A DNA stretch of 38,567 nt from Thermosynechococcus sp. M98_K2018_005 (lineage in GTDB: Bacteria > Cyanobacteriota > Cyanobacteriia > Thermosynechococcales > Thermosynechococcaceae), in NCBI RefSeq assembly GCF_015295825.1, contig NZ_DVEH01000049.1, forward strand, positions 1 through 38,567, in the 5' to 3' direction. The notes beneath the pieces are model-generated. The model did not search any database, was not told the origin of the DNA, and saw nothing but the letters and a program-made list of their open reading frames with translations. Below, one piece after another: positions 1-8,620 of this stretch. How positions within the stretch are numbered: the first letter of the stretch is position 1; each line of letters begins with the position of its first letter. The position numbers and the translations under genes are program-made.

Positions 1-26
1 ATAAGAGAACTTTTTCGCTAGTCTCT

Positions 27-974
27 ATGGCCGATCGCACTATCACCTATAGTCCAGCTTTTACCCTTGTATCGACGTATGAGTGTTTTAATCGCTGTAC
101 CTACTGCAACTTTCGTCAGGATATTGGCACAAGTGGTGGGTTGAGTTTAGAGGCGGCGGCCCAACAGTTGGCAGGGCTTGATCCGCAACAGGTGCGAGAA
201 ATTCTTATTCTCAGCGGTGAAGTTGCCCCCAACAGTCCCCAGCGTTCCCAATGGTTAGAGCGTCTCTACAATCTAGCCGCCTTAGCGTTCAATCAGGGAT
301 TTCTGCCCCACACCAATGCGGGTCCCCTGTGTCGAGGAGAAATGGCCGCTCTCAAGGCGGTGAATGTCTCGATGGGGCTGATGTTAGAGCAATTAACACC
401 AAAGTTGTTGCAAAGCGTCCATCGCCATGCCCCTAGCAAGGATCCGCAACTGCGTTTACACCAACTGGAACAGGCCGGGGAACTGGGCATTCCCTTCACC
501 ACGGGATTGCTCTTGGGGATTGGCGAAGAGCCGCAGGATTGGGCAGAAACTCTCACGGCCATTGCTGAGTCTCATCGGCGCTGGGGACATATTCAGGAGG
601 TGATTTTGCAGCCCCACAGTCCCGGCCAGCAACAGGAAGCAGCGTTGCCCCCCTTTGATCTGAGGCAATTACCGGACGTGGTACAGTGGGCGCGATCGCT
701 CTTGCCTAAGGACATCACAATTCAAATTCCTGCGAATCTCGTCACAGATCCAGAGGTCTTTCGGGGGTGCCTAGAAGCGGGCGCTCGCGATTTGGGGGGC
801 ATCGTTCCCTTGGATCATGTCAATCCAGACTATCCCCACACCAATGTCGCGGCCCTAAGGGAACAATTAGAGGCTTGGGGATGGGAATTAGTGCCACGAC
901 TCCCCGTCTATCCGCAGTTTGTGGATTGGCTACCGCCGCCATTGAGGGAGAGAGTTAAGGGGATGCCTGTTTGA
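27..974 (+). CDS. cofG: 7,8-didemethyl-8-hydroxy-5-deazariboflavin synthase, CofG subunit
   Basis: Radical SAM enzyme of 315 residues. With CofH it makes the deazaflavin chromophore 7,8-didemethyl-8-hydroxy-5-deazariboflavin (FO) from a tyrosine-derived adduct. In cyanobacteria FO or its derivatives serve as antenna of some DNA photolyases and as a precursor of F420-type cofactors. The N-terminus carries the iron-sulfur cysteines C20, C24 and C27 in the CofG-type arrangement CxxxCxxC (CFNRCTYC). The TGLLLGIGE stretch and a late HVNPD motif are also CofG-like. The ATG at 27 opens the frame and the length is normal. No cofH lies in the window, so the partner must be encoded elsewhere. The last 20 bases overlap the 3' end of rsmI on the other strand. 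Confidence 0.9.
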   Translation: MADRTITYSPAFTLVSTYECFNRCTYCNFRQDIGTSGGLSLEAAAQQLAGLDPQQVREILILSGEVAPNSPQRSQWLERLYNLAALAFNQGFLPHTNAGPLCRGEMAALKAVNVSMGLMLEQLTPKLLQSVHRHAPSKDPQLRLHQLEQAGELGIPFTTGLLLGIGEEPQDWAETLTAIAESHRRWGHIQEVILQPHSPGQQQEAALPPFDLRQLPDVVQWARSLLPKDITIQIPANLVTDPEVFRGCLEAGARDLGGIVPLDHVNPDYPHTNVAALREQLEAWGWELVPRLPVYPQFVDWLPPPLRERVKGMPV

Positions 975-1800
975 GCCGGAGTCCCAGTTGATAGATGTCG
1001 CGCCGTGAAAGCCCCGTAAGATCTGCCAGTTGACGGCTGGCTTGGGCAAGGGAAAGGCCTTGGCTAAGAAGTGTCGCTAATTCGTCAGCAACATGATTGG
1101 GATTTATGGCCACAAAATGTTCAGGGGCACCGGCTAAAACCAGTGTGTATTCGCCCCGGGGGGGATACTCCTGTAGATAAGTGCAGGCAGTGCCGAGGGT
1201 TCCCCGCCAAAATTCTTCGTGGCGCTTCGTCAGTTCGCGGGCGAGGACGAGGGGGCGATCGCTCCCCAAGATCTGACATAACTCTGTTACCGTTTGTACT
1301 AAACGATGGGGAGCTTCGTAGAGCAGAATTGTGCGCATTTCCTGTTGCAGTGCTGCTAATCGCTGCTGGCGATCGCGCCCCTTAGTCGGCAAAAACCCTT
1401 CAAAACAAAAGCGATTCATCGGTAATCCTGCGGCCATCAAGGCTGTTAAGGCAGCATTCGCGCCGGGAATCGGTGTGACCGGAATGGCTGCGGCAATACA
1501 GGCCGTGATTAATTCATAACCGGGATCCGACACCCCCGGTAACCCTGCATCGCTAACCAAGGCAATCTGTTGACCGGCCTCTAGGCGCTGAAGCAGTTGG
1601 GGCACACGCTGTTGGGTATTGTGCTCATGGAGACTGATTTGCGCTGTGGTAATGCCAAAATGCTGTAACAGGCGGCCGGTGTGGCGCGTATCCTCCGCAG
1701 CAATGAGATCCACCGCCTTGAGAATGCGCAGGGCGCGAGGGCTCATGTCCTCAAGATTGCCAATGGGGGTACCCACCACCCACAATTGTCCGATGCCCAT
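955..1800 (-). CDS. rsmI: 16S rRNA (cytidine1402-2'-O)-methyltransferase
   Basis: S-adenosylmethionine-dependent enzyme of 281 residues that 2'-O-methylates C1402 in the decoding centre of 16S rRNA. It has the tetrapyrrole-methylase fold: N-terminal GTPIGNLEDMSPRAL, then AEDTRHTGRLL, SDAGLPGVSDPG, a PGANAALTAL segment and LYEAPHRL, all in family order. Its ATG (1800-1798) shares one base with the TAA stop of cbiT, so the two are probably co-transcribed and translationally coupled. Its 3' end overlaps cofG tail to tail by 20 bases, which leaves no room for a separate terminator. Confidence 0.95.
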   Translation of the reverse strand: MGIGQLWVVGTPIGNLEDMSPRALRILKAVDLIAAEDTRHTGRLLQHFGITTAQISLHEHNTQQRVPQLLQRLEAGQQIALVSDAGLPGVSDPGYELITACIAAAIPVTPIPGANAALTALMAAGLPMNRFCFEGFLPTKGRDRQQRLAALQQEMRTILLYEAPHRLVQTVTELCQILGSDRPLVLARELTKRHEEFWRGTLGTACTYLQEYPPRGEYTLVLAGAPEHFVAINPNHVADELATLLSQGLSLAQASRQLADLTGLSRRDIYQLGLRLKQASP

Positions 1801-2402
1801 TAGGAAATTTTCTCGCCACTGAGAATAAAGATGGGTTCCACTGCTGCAAAAATTTGGTGGCCACCCCGCGTTTCCAGACGATTGATCACGGATTGCACCA
1901 CCTCTAGGCTGCGGGCTTGAACTGTCGCGAAACCTTCAGAGAGGGCATAGAGATTTTCTAAACTACTGGCGATCGCCACCAAGCGACCACCGGGGGCAAG
2001 ATACTCCCAGGCTTGCAGCAAAACTTCTTTAATGGGGCGCCCCCCCTCGAGACAAATCCGCTGCGGTGTGTGCCGTAACTGAGGAAAGCAATCTGGAGCC
2101 AAACCGGCAACAATCTGCACATTCTTGACGCCAAAGCGATCGCAATTGCGCTGGATCAGATCAACCACTTCCTCATCCCGTTCAATAGCAACCACCTGTC
2201 CCCGCTTTGCCAAGCGTGCTGCCTCAACGGCGATTGTACCCGTGCCTGCTCCCACATCCCAAAGACAGGAGTCTGGCTCAAGCCGCAAATACGAGAGCAT
2301 CAATAACCGCGTTTCCCGTTGGGTGAGGGGAATACCTGGTAAGCGCTCAAAAAGACCATCGGGGATACCCGGAGTAACAAATGGCCAGGGATCCGCCCTC
2401 AT
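1800..2402 (-). CDS. cbiT: Precorrin-8W / cobalt-precorrin C15 methyltransferase (decarboxylating), CbiT type
   Basis: Cobalamin-pathway enzyme of 200 residues that methylates C15 of the corrin ring and decarboxylates the C12 acetate side chain. The N-terminus has the family pattern PGIPDGLFERLPGIPLTQRE, followed by a class I SAM-binding motif (DVGAGTGTIAVEAARL) and a GGRP loop. In many bacteria CbiT is fused to CbiE as CobL; here it is a stand-alone CbiT and no cbiE is nearby. It sits 18 bases downstream of the RNA-binding protein gene and one base overlaps rsmI. I see no strong ribosome binding site before its ATG, consistent with translation from a longer message. Confidence 0.88.
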   Translation of the reverse strand: MRADPWPFVTPGIPDGLFERLPGIPLTQRETRLLMLSYLRLEPDSCLWDVGAGTGTIAVEAARLAKRGQVVAIERDEEVVDLIQRNCDRFGVKNVQIVAGLAPDCFPQLRHTPQRICLEGGRPIKEVLLQAWEYLAPGGRLVAIASSLENLYALSEGFATVQARSLEVVQSVINRLETRGGHQIFAAVEPIFILSGEKIS

Positions 2403-2420
2403 AGAAACTGCCTAAAACCC

Positions 2421-2900
2421 TTAAGCATTGCTGCTTTGGGCGAGGAGCCGTTCCTTGAGCTGTGCTAAGGCATCTGCCCAGCGGGGATCCGGTTGAACAG
2501 CTTCCGTATCCATGGAGCTATATTCAGCCGGTGCCGAATTGACTTGGGTACGCCGCCCATGATTTTTATTATTTTTGCGATTGCTGCTGCGGTTGCTGGG
2601 AGTGGGTTTTTCTGCCGCCGCTTCTTCTTTTTCCTTAGCTTCAGATTTGGGCTTGTCGTTGGCCTTTTCAATCTTGAGGGGATTGTCCTTAAAGGTGTAG
2701 CCGTTGAGTTTCTCAATCACCTGATCTGCCACTTCTTCGGATTCGACGGTGACAAAGCCAAACCCGCGGCACTTGCCAGTCTTGCGATCGGTAATCAGTT
2801 TGGTGGTGCCTACTTCGCCCACTTCTTGATTCAAGAGGGCTTCCAGCTCTTCGCGGCTCAGTTCACGCGGCAGATTGCCCACATATAAACGCACGGACAT
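2421..2900 (-). CDS. RRM-type RNA-binding protein (cyanobacterial Rbp family)
   Basis: Protein of 159 residues with one N-terminal RNA recognition motif: RNP2 is LYVGNL (residues 5-10) and RNP1 is KCRGFGFV (43-50). After about residue 80 it becomes a charged, low-complexity linker rich in Lys, Glu and Ala, then Asn/Arg-rich, and ends in a short helix. It lacks the glycine-rich tail of the cold-induced Rbp class. The start is the ATG at 2900, directly preceded by GGGAGG on the minus strand; the open frame continues upstream to 3002 but that extension does not look like RRM sequence. Cyanobacterial Rbp proteins bind mRNAs and have been linked to cold response and mRNA localisation; which applies here is not visible. 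Confidence 0.9.
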   Translation of the reverse strand: MSVRLYVGNLPRELSREELEALLNQEVGEVGTTKLITDRKTGKCRGFGFVTVESEEVADQVIEKLNGYTFKDNPLKIEKANDKPKSEAKEKEEAAAEKPTPSNRSSNRKNNKNHGRRTQVNSAPAEYSSMDTEAVQPDPRWADALAQLKERLLAQSSNA

Positions 2901-3205
2901 AAAGAAACCTCCCTTAGGCAGCTTAAAAACAACAGGATTCAAAAATGGACAGTCGGGCGTGAAAAACCGCTTGCAACCACGGCCTAGGGCCAAGAATGGC
3001 ACGCAAGGACCCTGCTTCTATTAGTGGTGTGAAATGACTAGATTGGTTCACAGTGATTGTTGCTAATTGAGAACCTTGATGGATGGAGCAGAGCGAAGGC
3101 AGTCGAAGCACTTAGCTCTTGAATGATCCCTATTTAGGGTACCACGGTTTCTCCACCTAGGGCTAGGATTTTGCGGAAAAATTTTGCCGTGGCAGCGCAA
3201 ACGCA
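2901..3205. promoter_or_regulatory. Divergent intergenic region between the RRM gene and chlI
   Basis: About 300 bases without a gene; it must hold the promoters of the leftward RRM-cbiT-rsmI unit and of rightward chlI. The RRM ribosome binding site GGGAGG lies just above 2900. A short palindrome CCCTATTTAGGG lies at 3128-3139. I could not assign -35/-10 pairs with confidence on either strand. The RRM message may have a long leader, but this is inference. Confidence 0.4.
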
Positions 3206-3241
3206 ATGTGGCACAATGATCAATGCTGTTTTTGCGATGTG

Positions 3242-4309
3242 ATGCCTGTGACTGCGACTGCTGTCCCTCGTCGGCCTGTTTTTCCCTTTGCGGCAATTGT
3301 TGGTCAAGACGAAATGAAACTGTCATTGTTGCTCAATGTGATTGACCCCAAAATTGGTGGCGTCATGATCATGGGCGATCGCGGCACGGGCAAATCAACC
3401 ACGATTCGCGCTCTAGCGGATCTGCTGCCAGAAATCGAAGTGGTGGCCGATGATCCTTTTAATAGTCACCCCAGCGATCCCGATTTGATGAGCGATGCCG
3501 TGAAGGTGGCCGTGGCAGCGGGTGAACCGATTCACACCATCAAGAAAAAAGTACCGATGGTGGATCTGCCCTTGGGAGCAACTGAGGATCGGGTGTGTGG
3601 CACGATTGATATTGAAAAAGCCCTTGCTGAGGGGGTAAAAGCCTTTGAGCCGGGACTCTTGGCTAAGGCAAATCGCGGCATTCTCTATGTGGATGAGGTG
3701 AACCTGCTAGACGATCACTTGGTGGATGTCCTGCTCGATGCCGCTGCCTCCGGCTGGAATACCGTTGAGCGCGAGGGCATTTCCATTCGTCACCCCGCAC
3801 GCTTTGTCTTAGTTGGCTCTGGTAACCCCGAAGAAGGGGAATTGCGACCCCAACTGCTGGATCGCTTTGGCATGCACGCTGAGATTCGCACCGTCAAGGA
3901 TCCAACCCTGCGGGTGGAAATTGTGGAACAGCGATCGCAATTTGATCAAAACCCCGAAGCCTTTTTGGCCAAATACCAAGCCCAACAGGAAGCGCTGCAA
4001 GCCAAGCTAGTTGCCGCCCAAGCCCTACTGCCCAGCGTTACCATTGATCACGAACTGCGGGTGAAAATTTCCCAAGTGTGCGCCGAGCTAGATGTAGACG
4101 GGCTGCGGGGAGACATTGTCACTAACCGCGCTGCCAAGGCCTTGGCTGCCTTTGAGGGACGCACCGATGTCACCGTTGACGATATTGCACGGGTGATTGT
4201 CCTCTGTCTGCGCCACCGACTGCGCAAGGATCCCCTCGCGTCAATTGACTCCGGCTACAAAGTGGGTAAAGTCTTCCAAGAGGTCTTTGGCGTGGAGGTT
4301 GCTGCATAG
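3242..4309 (+). CDS. chlI: Magnesium chelatase ATPase subunit I
   Basis: AAA+ subunit of the magnesium chelatase (ChlI-ChlD-ChlH) that inserts Mg2+ into protoporphyrin IX, the first committed step of chlorophyll synthesis. It shows the Walker A loop GDRGTGKST, Walker [13 protein letters not shown], the family sequence [15 protein letters not shown] and the sensor region [21 protein letters not shown] chose the ATG at 3242 (355 residues, beginning [16 protein letters not shown]), because family homology starts at about [11 protein letters not shown]. An in-frame ATG at 3206 would add 12 residues of no recognisable character. Neither start has a clear Shine-Dalgarno sequence. The gene is alone on its strand, with decayed sequence downstream. 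Confidence 0.95.
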   Translation: MPVTATAVPRRPVFPFAAIVGQDEMKLSLLLNVIDPKIGGVMIMGDRGTGKSTTIRALADLLPEIEVVADDPFNSHPSDPDLMSDAVKVAVAAGEPIHTIKKKVPMVDLPLGATEDRVCGTIDIEKALAEGVKAFEPGLLAKANRGILYVDEVNLLDDHLVDVLLDAAASGWNTVEREGISIRHPARFVLVGSGNPEEGELRPQLLDRFGMHAEIRTVKDPTLRVEIVEQRSQFDQNPEAFLAKYQAQQEALQAKLVAAQALLPSVTIDHELRVKISQVCAELDVDGLRGDIVTNRAAKALAAFEGRTDVTVDDIARVIVLCLRHRLRKDPLASIDSGYKVGKVFQEVFGVEVAA

Positions 4310-5040
4310 GCTGGGATTGGGATGACTTCAGTTGTTCTTTTTGTGCTTCTGGTGATTCTAGTAAGCCAGTTGCTTCCCACTCGGTGCTACCCCTACCAAC
4401 CCTAATCAAAAAACTAGGGGGAGTATAGTCTCCAGCACCCGCCCAGTCTTCCTCTCGATGTCTCCAAGCAAGTAATCGTTCCAAGATTTGCGCAAATTGC
4501 ATGAAAGTAATAGTTGCGTCTTTTCAAGCTCAGTTGAATCAGTAATTCTAGTTCCCAAATTTTCAATAGGCGGCTATTAGCGGTTTCATGATCTGGACAT
4601 CTAGCTTCAACAGCTTTTGTCCATTGCTGACGCAGTGCCCCATCGGTAACGATCTCTTTAGTGGCTTGATGGTTAATCCACTCTGAGTGCAGTGATTTCC
4701 TGAACAAATTTGCCAGTTTGTTGTTAAGGCAAGGCGATCGGGCGATCGCGATGGGCTTCAAGGAGTACCTTGGCGGCAGTAAAGTCACCCCGTTTCCCTG
4801 CTGTGGCAATCCGCTGCCGTTCCAGTGGCCAAAAGACCTCACTTAAAGACACCACTTCAAAAGATTCAGCACTGCGGGCAGACTAATTGCTTGGCTCAAA
4901 GAACGGTTTTGGCATGGAAACCTCGTTCGACGCCAAATTCCTCGTATAACTCACTCAGGGGAGGTGGCACATTCCCCTTACGAGCAGGATCACCATCAGC
5001 TCCAAAACTGCGCACAATACACTAATAATTAGTGTTTTCA
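4310..5040 (-). pseudogene. Decayed coding region, several frameshifted fragments, family not certain
   Basis: No intact gene fits here, yet the minus strand reads as protein-like sequence that jumps between frames. Going leftward from about 5012: a fragment beginning VRSFGADGDPARKGN and containing LSELYEEFGVERG stops near 4898. A second with SEVFWPLERQRIA and GKRGDFTAAKVLLEAHRD stops near 4726. A short piece reads KFVQEITALRV. Then WINHQATKEIVTDGALRQQW runs on to ELELLIQLSLKRRNYY, and finally MQFAQILERLLAWRHREEDW from about 4502. The pieces are helical, collinear and on one strand, so a single gene broken by indels is the simplest reading. The 142-residue open frame 4842-4414 is a chance fusion of parts of these. 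The pattern faintly recalls helical C-terminal halves of CARF-type CRISPR accessory proteins, but I cannot establish that. Confidence 0.5.
5019..5035. repeat. 17-bp perfect palindrome (8-1-8)
   Basis: ACACTAATAATTAGTGT is an exact inverted repeat of two 8-base arms around a central A. It lies at the upstream edge of the decayed minus-strand coding region and about 35 bases beyond the stop of the YlqF gene. It could be an operator left from the decayed gene or simply an AT-rich hairpin. There is no T-run typical of a terminator. Confidence 0.55.
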
Positions 5041-5069
5041 TAGCACACCAATGAAAATTGCTGAGATAC

Positions 5070-5918
5070 CTACATCCTATCTTGCAAGGGGGGATGCTCA
5101 AGGGCGATCGCCCCCAAATAACCTCGGCGATAGTCCTGCAAGAGTTGTCGTGCCGCCCGTTCCAAGTCGCCGTGGTAGCGGTTAGTGGCGAGATCATGAA
5201 GATAGGTTTCACCCGTGGCGGTGACGGCTAAACCATAGCGATCGCTGAGGCGATCGGCGTGTCCCAACTGGTGCAGTAGCTCAACAAGAATCGGTGCCAC
5301 CCGACAGGGATCGTAGGCAGCTTGGCCAATGTCATCACAAATGGCCAGTTTTACCGCCGCCTCTTGATTCTTAAAATTCATCGGCAAAACACCGGGGGCA
5401 TCCAAAAGTTCCAAGGTGGGAGACAATCGCACCCAACGTAGTTGCCGGGTCACCCCCGGCCGAGCGGCACTCTCGACCACCCGTTGCTGCAAAAGGCGAT
5501 TAATCAGTGCTGACTTACCCACATTGGGAAACCCCAGAACCACAGCCCGCACGGCTCTTACTTGCATGCCCCGCTGTTGACGGCGTTGATTCATGGCAGC
5601 CCCTGCCCGCACTGCTGCCTGTTGGAGTCGGCGAATCCCTTCACCCCGCTGCGCATTGGTGAAAAAGACGGTTTCTCCTTGGGTCTCAAACCATGTCAGC
5701 CACTGCTGGCGATCGCGATCGCTAATCCTGTCCATCCCATTGAGTACTAAGAGGCGGTGCTTACCACTGGCCCAGTGACGAATTTGGGGATGGCAACTGG
5801 CAAGGGGAATCCGCGCATCCCGCACGTCAAAAATCACATCCACCTGTTTCAGTTGTTCCTTAAGGGCGCGTTCTGCCTTAGCAATGTGGCCAGGATACCA
5901 TTGAATGATGGGACTCAT
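5070..5918 (-). CDS. ylqF: Ribosome biogenesis GTPase, YlqF/RbgA family
   Basis: Circularly permuted GTPase of 282 residues that acts in late assembly of the 50S ribosomal subunit. It starts with the family signature IQWYPGHIAKAERAL. The permuted order is visible: the G4 motif (residues 60-63) comes before G1 (GFPNVGKS, 129-136), with G3 as DAPGV further on. The unusual point is G4, which reads NGMD rather than the usual NKxD (often NRVD in cyanobacteria, from memory). The rest of the domain and the helical C-terminus look intact and the length is normal, so it is probably functional. It is alone on its strand. Confidence 0.9.
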   Translation of the reverse strand: MSPIIQWYPGHIAKAERALKEQLKQVDVIFDVRDARIPLASCHPQIRHWASGKHRLLVLNGMDRISDRDRQQWLTWFETQGETVFFTNAQRGEGIRRLQQAAVRAGAAMNQRRQQRGMQVRAVRAVVLGFPNVGKSALINRLLQQRVVESAARPGVTRQLRWVRLSPTLELLDAPGVLPMNFKNQEAAVKLAICDDIGQAAYDPCRVAPILVELLHQLGHADRLSDRYGLAVTATGETYLHDLATNRYHGDLERAARQLLQDYRRGYLGAIALEHPPLQDRM

Positions 5919-6330
5919 AGAAATTCCACCCCCTTTTTTCCAAAAACAATAGAGCGATCGCCCCCCATAAGTGCCATTAAATTGATTTCAGGTAATCATC
6001 AGCCATTTTTGAATAGAGAGAAGACTATGGTTTTGCCCCTCTGATTAGAAACCTATAAACAACTCTAAAGATTGATAACCCAAACCTATAGAATAATTAA
6101 GAATCTCCAAAGCAAAAGTTATTGCATTGGGTATCAACTAAGCTGATGCTAAGCATAAGACCTACGACGATATCACAGGCTTGCGGATGGTTGCATCATC
6201 TCGCTGAGTTTCGCATTGCTCAATTTTGCCCCATTTTCGGGGAATCGTAGCGTTCACACTACCCATTGCAAAGGTTGCCCGTAGAGATTGCTCTATTTGG
6301 CACAGTAACTGTTAAAGAGGAAAAACGTCT
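5919..6330 (+). promoter_or_regulatory. Control region upstream of rbcL
   Basis: Gene-free stretch of 412 bases before the Rubisco operon. Three structures stand out. TTGATAACCCA (6072-6082) and TGGGTATCAA (6128-6137) form an inverted repeat with a one-base bulge. CTAAGC occurs at 6138-6143 and again at 6149-6154, exactly one helical turn (11 bases) apart. ACAGTAACTGT (6302-6312) is a perfect 5-1-5 palindrome just before the AGAGGA ribosome binding site of rbcL. Cyanobacterial rbc operons are known targets of LysR-type regulators, and the first two structures are plausible sites for such a protein. I could not place the promoter itself. Confidence 0.5.
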
Positions 6331-7758
6331 ATGGCCTATACGCAATCCAAATCCCAAAAAGCTGGGTATCAGGCAGGGGTAAAAGACTACCGCCTGACCT
6401 ACTACACCCCTGATTACACCCCCAAAGATACCGATATTCTAGCGGCCTTTCGTGTGACTCCGCAGCCGGGCGTGCCCTTTGAAGAAGCCGCTGCCGCCGT
6501 TGCCGCAGAATCCTCGACAGGGACATGGACCACCGTGTGGACTGACCTGCTGACCGACTTGGATCGCTACAAAGGTCGCTGCTACGACATCGAACCCCTG
6601 CCGGGTGAAGACAATCAGTTCATCGCCTACATTGCCTACCCGCTGGATCTCTTTGAAGAAGGCTCTGTCACCAACATGCTGACCTCCATTGTGGGGAACG
6701 TGTTTGGTTTCAAAGCCCTTAAAGCTCTGCGCCTTGAAGACCTGCGGATTCCTGTGGCTTACTTGAAAACCTTCCAAGGGCCACCCCACGGTATCCAAGT
6801 GGAGCGCGACAAATTGAATAAATACGGTCGTCCGCTCTTGGGCTGCACCATTAAGCCGAAACTGGGTCTGTCGGCGAAAAACTATGGCCGTGCCGTTTAT
6901 GAATGCTTGCGCGGTGGTCTGGACTTCACCAAAGATGACGAAAACGTCAACTCCCAGCCTTTCCAACGCTGGCGCGATCGCTTCCTGTTTGTTGCTGATG
7001 CCATTCACAAAGCCCAAGCAGAAACCGGTGAAATCAAAGGCCACTACCTGAACGTGACCGCTGCCACCTGCGAAGAAATGCTGAAACGGGCAGAGTTCGC
7101 TAAAGAACTGGAAATGCCCATCATCATGCACGACTTCCTCACCGCTGGTTTCACCGCCAACACCACCCTCTCGAAATGGTGCCGTGACAATGGCATGCTG
7201 CTGCACATTCACCGCGCCATGCACGCTGTGATCGACCGCCAGAAAAACCACGGGATGCACTTCCGGGTATTGGCCAAGTGCTTGCGGATGTCCGGCGGTG
7301 ACCACATCCACACCGGTACCGTTGTCGGTAAGCTCGAAGGGGATAAAGCCGTTACCCTAGGCTTTGTCGATCTGCTGCGGGAAAACTACATTGAGCAGGA
7401 TCGCTCCCGTGGCATTTACTTCACCCAAGACTGGGCCTCGATGCCGGGTGTGATGGCCGTGGCCTCCGGTGGGATTCACGTCTGGCACATGCCTGCCCTT
7501 GTGGAAATCTTCGGTGATGATGCGGTGTTGCAATTTGGTGGTGGTACCTTGGGGCACCCCTGGGGGAATGCACCGGGGGCAACTGCAAACCGGGTCGCCC
7601 TTGAAGCCTGTATCCAAGCTCGGAACGAAGGCCGTGACCTCATGCGCGAAGGCGGCGACATTATCCGCGAAGCGGCTCGCTGGAGTCCAGAACTGGCTGC
7701 TGCCTGCGAACTCTGGAAAGAAATCAAGTTCGAGTTTGAAGCGCAAGACACGATCTAG
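6331..7758 (+). CDS. rbcL: Ribulose-1,5-bisphosphate carboxylase/oxygenase large subunit (form IB)
   Basis: Catalytic subunit of Rubisco, which fixes CO2 onto ribulose-1,5-bisphosphate in the carboxysome. It has 475 residues and numbering coincides with the plant enzyme, so active-site residues can be read directly: E60, N123, K175 (TIKPK), and K201 in [10 protein letters not shown], the lysine carbamylated and bound to Mg2+ with D203 and E204. Loop 6 ([10 protein letters not shown]) is complete. The ATG at 6331 follows AGAGGA at a good distance. rbcX begins 53 bases downstream and rbcS follows it, the usual cyanobacterial L-X-S order. Holoenzyme is L8S8. A large antisense frame inside it is a codon-bias artefact. 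Confidence 0.99.
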   Translation: MAYTQSKSQKAGYQAGVKDYRLTYYTPDYTPKDTDILAAFRVTPQPGVPFEEAAAAVAAESSTGTWTTVWTDLLTDLDRYKGRCYDIEPLPGEDNQFIAYIAYPLDLFEEGSVTNMLTSIVGNVFGFKALKALRLEDLRIPVAYLKTFQGPPHGIQVERDKLNKYGRPLLGCTIKPKLGLSAKNYGRAVYECLRGGLDFTKDDENVNSQPFQRWRDRFLFVADAIHKAQAETGEIKGHYLNVTAATCEEMLKRAEFAKELEMPIIMHDFLTAGFTANTTLSKWCRDNGMLLHIHRAMHAVIDRQKNHGMHFRVLAKCLRMSGGDHIHTGTVVGKLEGDKAVTLGFVDLLRENYIEQDRSRGIYFTQDWASMPGVMAVASGGIHVWHMPALVEIFGDDAVLQFGGGTLGHPWGNAPGATANRVALEACIQARNEGRDLMREGGDIIREAARWSPELAAACELWKEIKFEFEAQDTI

Positions 7759-7811
7759 GTGGTGCAGTTGGGGTTCAATCGGAGCTACGGCAACGATTTC
7801 CCCGTAGGTCT

Positions 7812-8192
7812 ATGGATGTCAAGCACATTGCGAAGCAAACCACCAAAACCCTGATGAGTTATCTCACCTATCAGGCCGTGCGGACGGTGATTGGGCAACT
7901 AGCCGAAACCGATCCACCGCGATCGCTCTGGCTACACCAGTTCACGAGTCAAGAAAGTGTCCAAGATGGGGAACGCTACTTGGAAGCTCTCTTTCGCGAA
8001 CAGCCCGATCTCGGTTTTCGCATTCTCACGGTGCGCGAACATCTCGCGGAAATGGTGGCGGACTACCTACCAGAAATGTTACGTGCGGGCATCCAGCAGG
8101 CCAATTTGCAACAACGCTGTCAACAACTGGAGCGAATGACCCAAGTGTCGGAAGCGAATGTTGAAAGCAGCAACCCAGAAACCCTTGAATAA
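7812..8192 (+). CDS. rbcX: Rubisco assembly chaperone RbcX
   Basis: Small helical protein of 126 residues, acting as a dimer that clamps the C-terminal tail of newly folded RbcL and promotes assembly of the L8 core before RbcS joins. The N-terminus (MDVKHIAKQTTKTLMSYLTY) and the central ENGERYLEAL-like segment, here QDGERYLEALF, are typical, as is the variable polar C-terminus. It lies between rbcL and rbcS on the same strand, with gaps of 53 and 30 bases, so it is part of the rbc operon. Confidence 0.97.
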   Translation: MDVKHIAKQTTKTLMSYLTYQAVRTVIGQLAETDPPRSLWLHQFTSQESVQDGERYLEALFREQPDLGFRILTVREHLAEMVADYLPEMLRAGIQQANLQQRCQQLERMTQVSEANVESSNPETLE

Positions 8193-8222
8193 TTTGTTGA
8201 TTGTGAACCAATTGAGGAACCT

Positions 8223-8579
8223 ATGAAAACACTGCCCAAAGAGCGTCGTTACGAAACCTTCTCCTACCTGCCTCCCCTCAGTGACGCCCAAATTGCTCGC
8301 CAAATCCAGTATGCGATTGATCAGGGCTACCACCCCTGCGTGGAGTTCAATGAAAGCTCTGATGCTGAGATTCGTTACTGGACGATGTGGAAGCTGCCCC
8401 TGTTTAACTGCACCAATGCCCAAGAGGTGCTCAACGAAGTGCAGCAGTGTCGCTCGGAATATCCCAACTGCTTTGTGCGTGTGGTGGCCTTTGACAATAT
8501 CAAGCAGTGCCAGGTGATGAGCTTTATTGTCTATAAGCCCAATCAGGCCAACAGCGGCTACAGCGGCTATCGCTACTAA
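8223..8579 (+). CDS. rbcS: Rubisco small subunit
   Basis: Small subunit of form IB Rubisco, 118 residues; eight copies cap the L8 core and tune catalysis and carboxysome packing. It begins [20 protein letters not shown] and contains the conserved [12 protein letters not shown] strand and [13 protein letters not shown]. It ends in a Ser/Gly/Tyr-rich tail (YSGYRY). The ATG is preceded by TTGAGGAACCT, a good ribosome binding site. It is the last gene of rbcLXS and is followed within about 65 bases by a GC-rich hairpin terminator. Confidence 0.98.
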   Translation: MKTLPKERRYETFSYLPPLSDAQIARQIQYAIDQGYHPCVEFNESSDAEIRYWTMWKLPLFNCTNAQEVLNEVQQCRSEYPNCFVRVVAFDNIKQCQVMSFIVYKPNQANSGYSGYRY

Positions 8580-8581
8580 GG

Positions 8582-8596
8582 CTGAGATCTTCTCAG
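8582..8596 (+). repeat. Small hairpin just after rbcS
   Basis: CTGAGA and TCTCAG form a perfect 6-bp stem around a TCT loop, starting three bases after the rbcS stop codon. It may protect the 3' end of the message or act with the stronger hairpin about 30 bases on. It has no T-run of its own. Confidence 0.45.
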
Positions 8597-8620
8597 TTCA
8601 TTGCAATTGAATGACAGTTC

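Noticed and set aside
4414-4842. 142-codon open frame as an intact gene
   Set aside because: Only its middle part looks protein-like, and the better collinear continuation lies in other frames on both sides, so I treat it as part of a decayed gene.
6302-6312. Palindrome ACAGTAACTGT as a certain operator of rbcL
   Set aside because: Too short to call alone; mentioned only as part of the upstream region.
6439-7311. 290-codon open frame antisense to rbcL
   Set aside because: It is exactly opposite the highly conserved rbcL coding sequence and its composition follows from rbcL codon bias; no ribosome binding site and no recognisable protein family.
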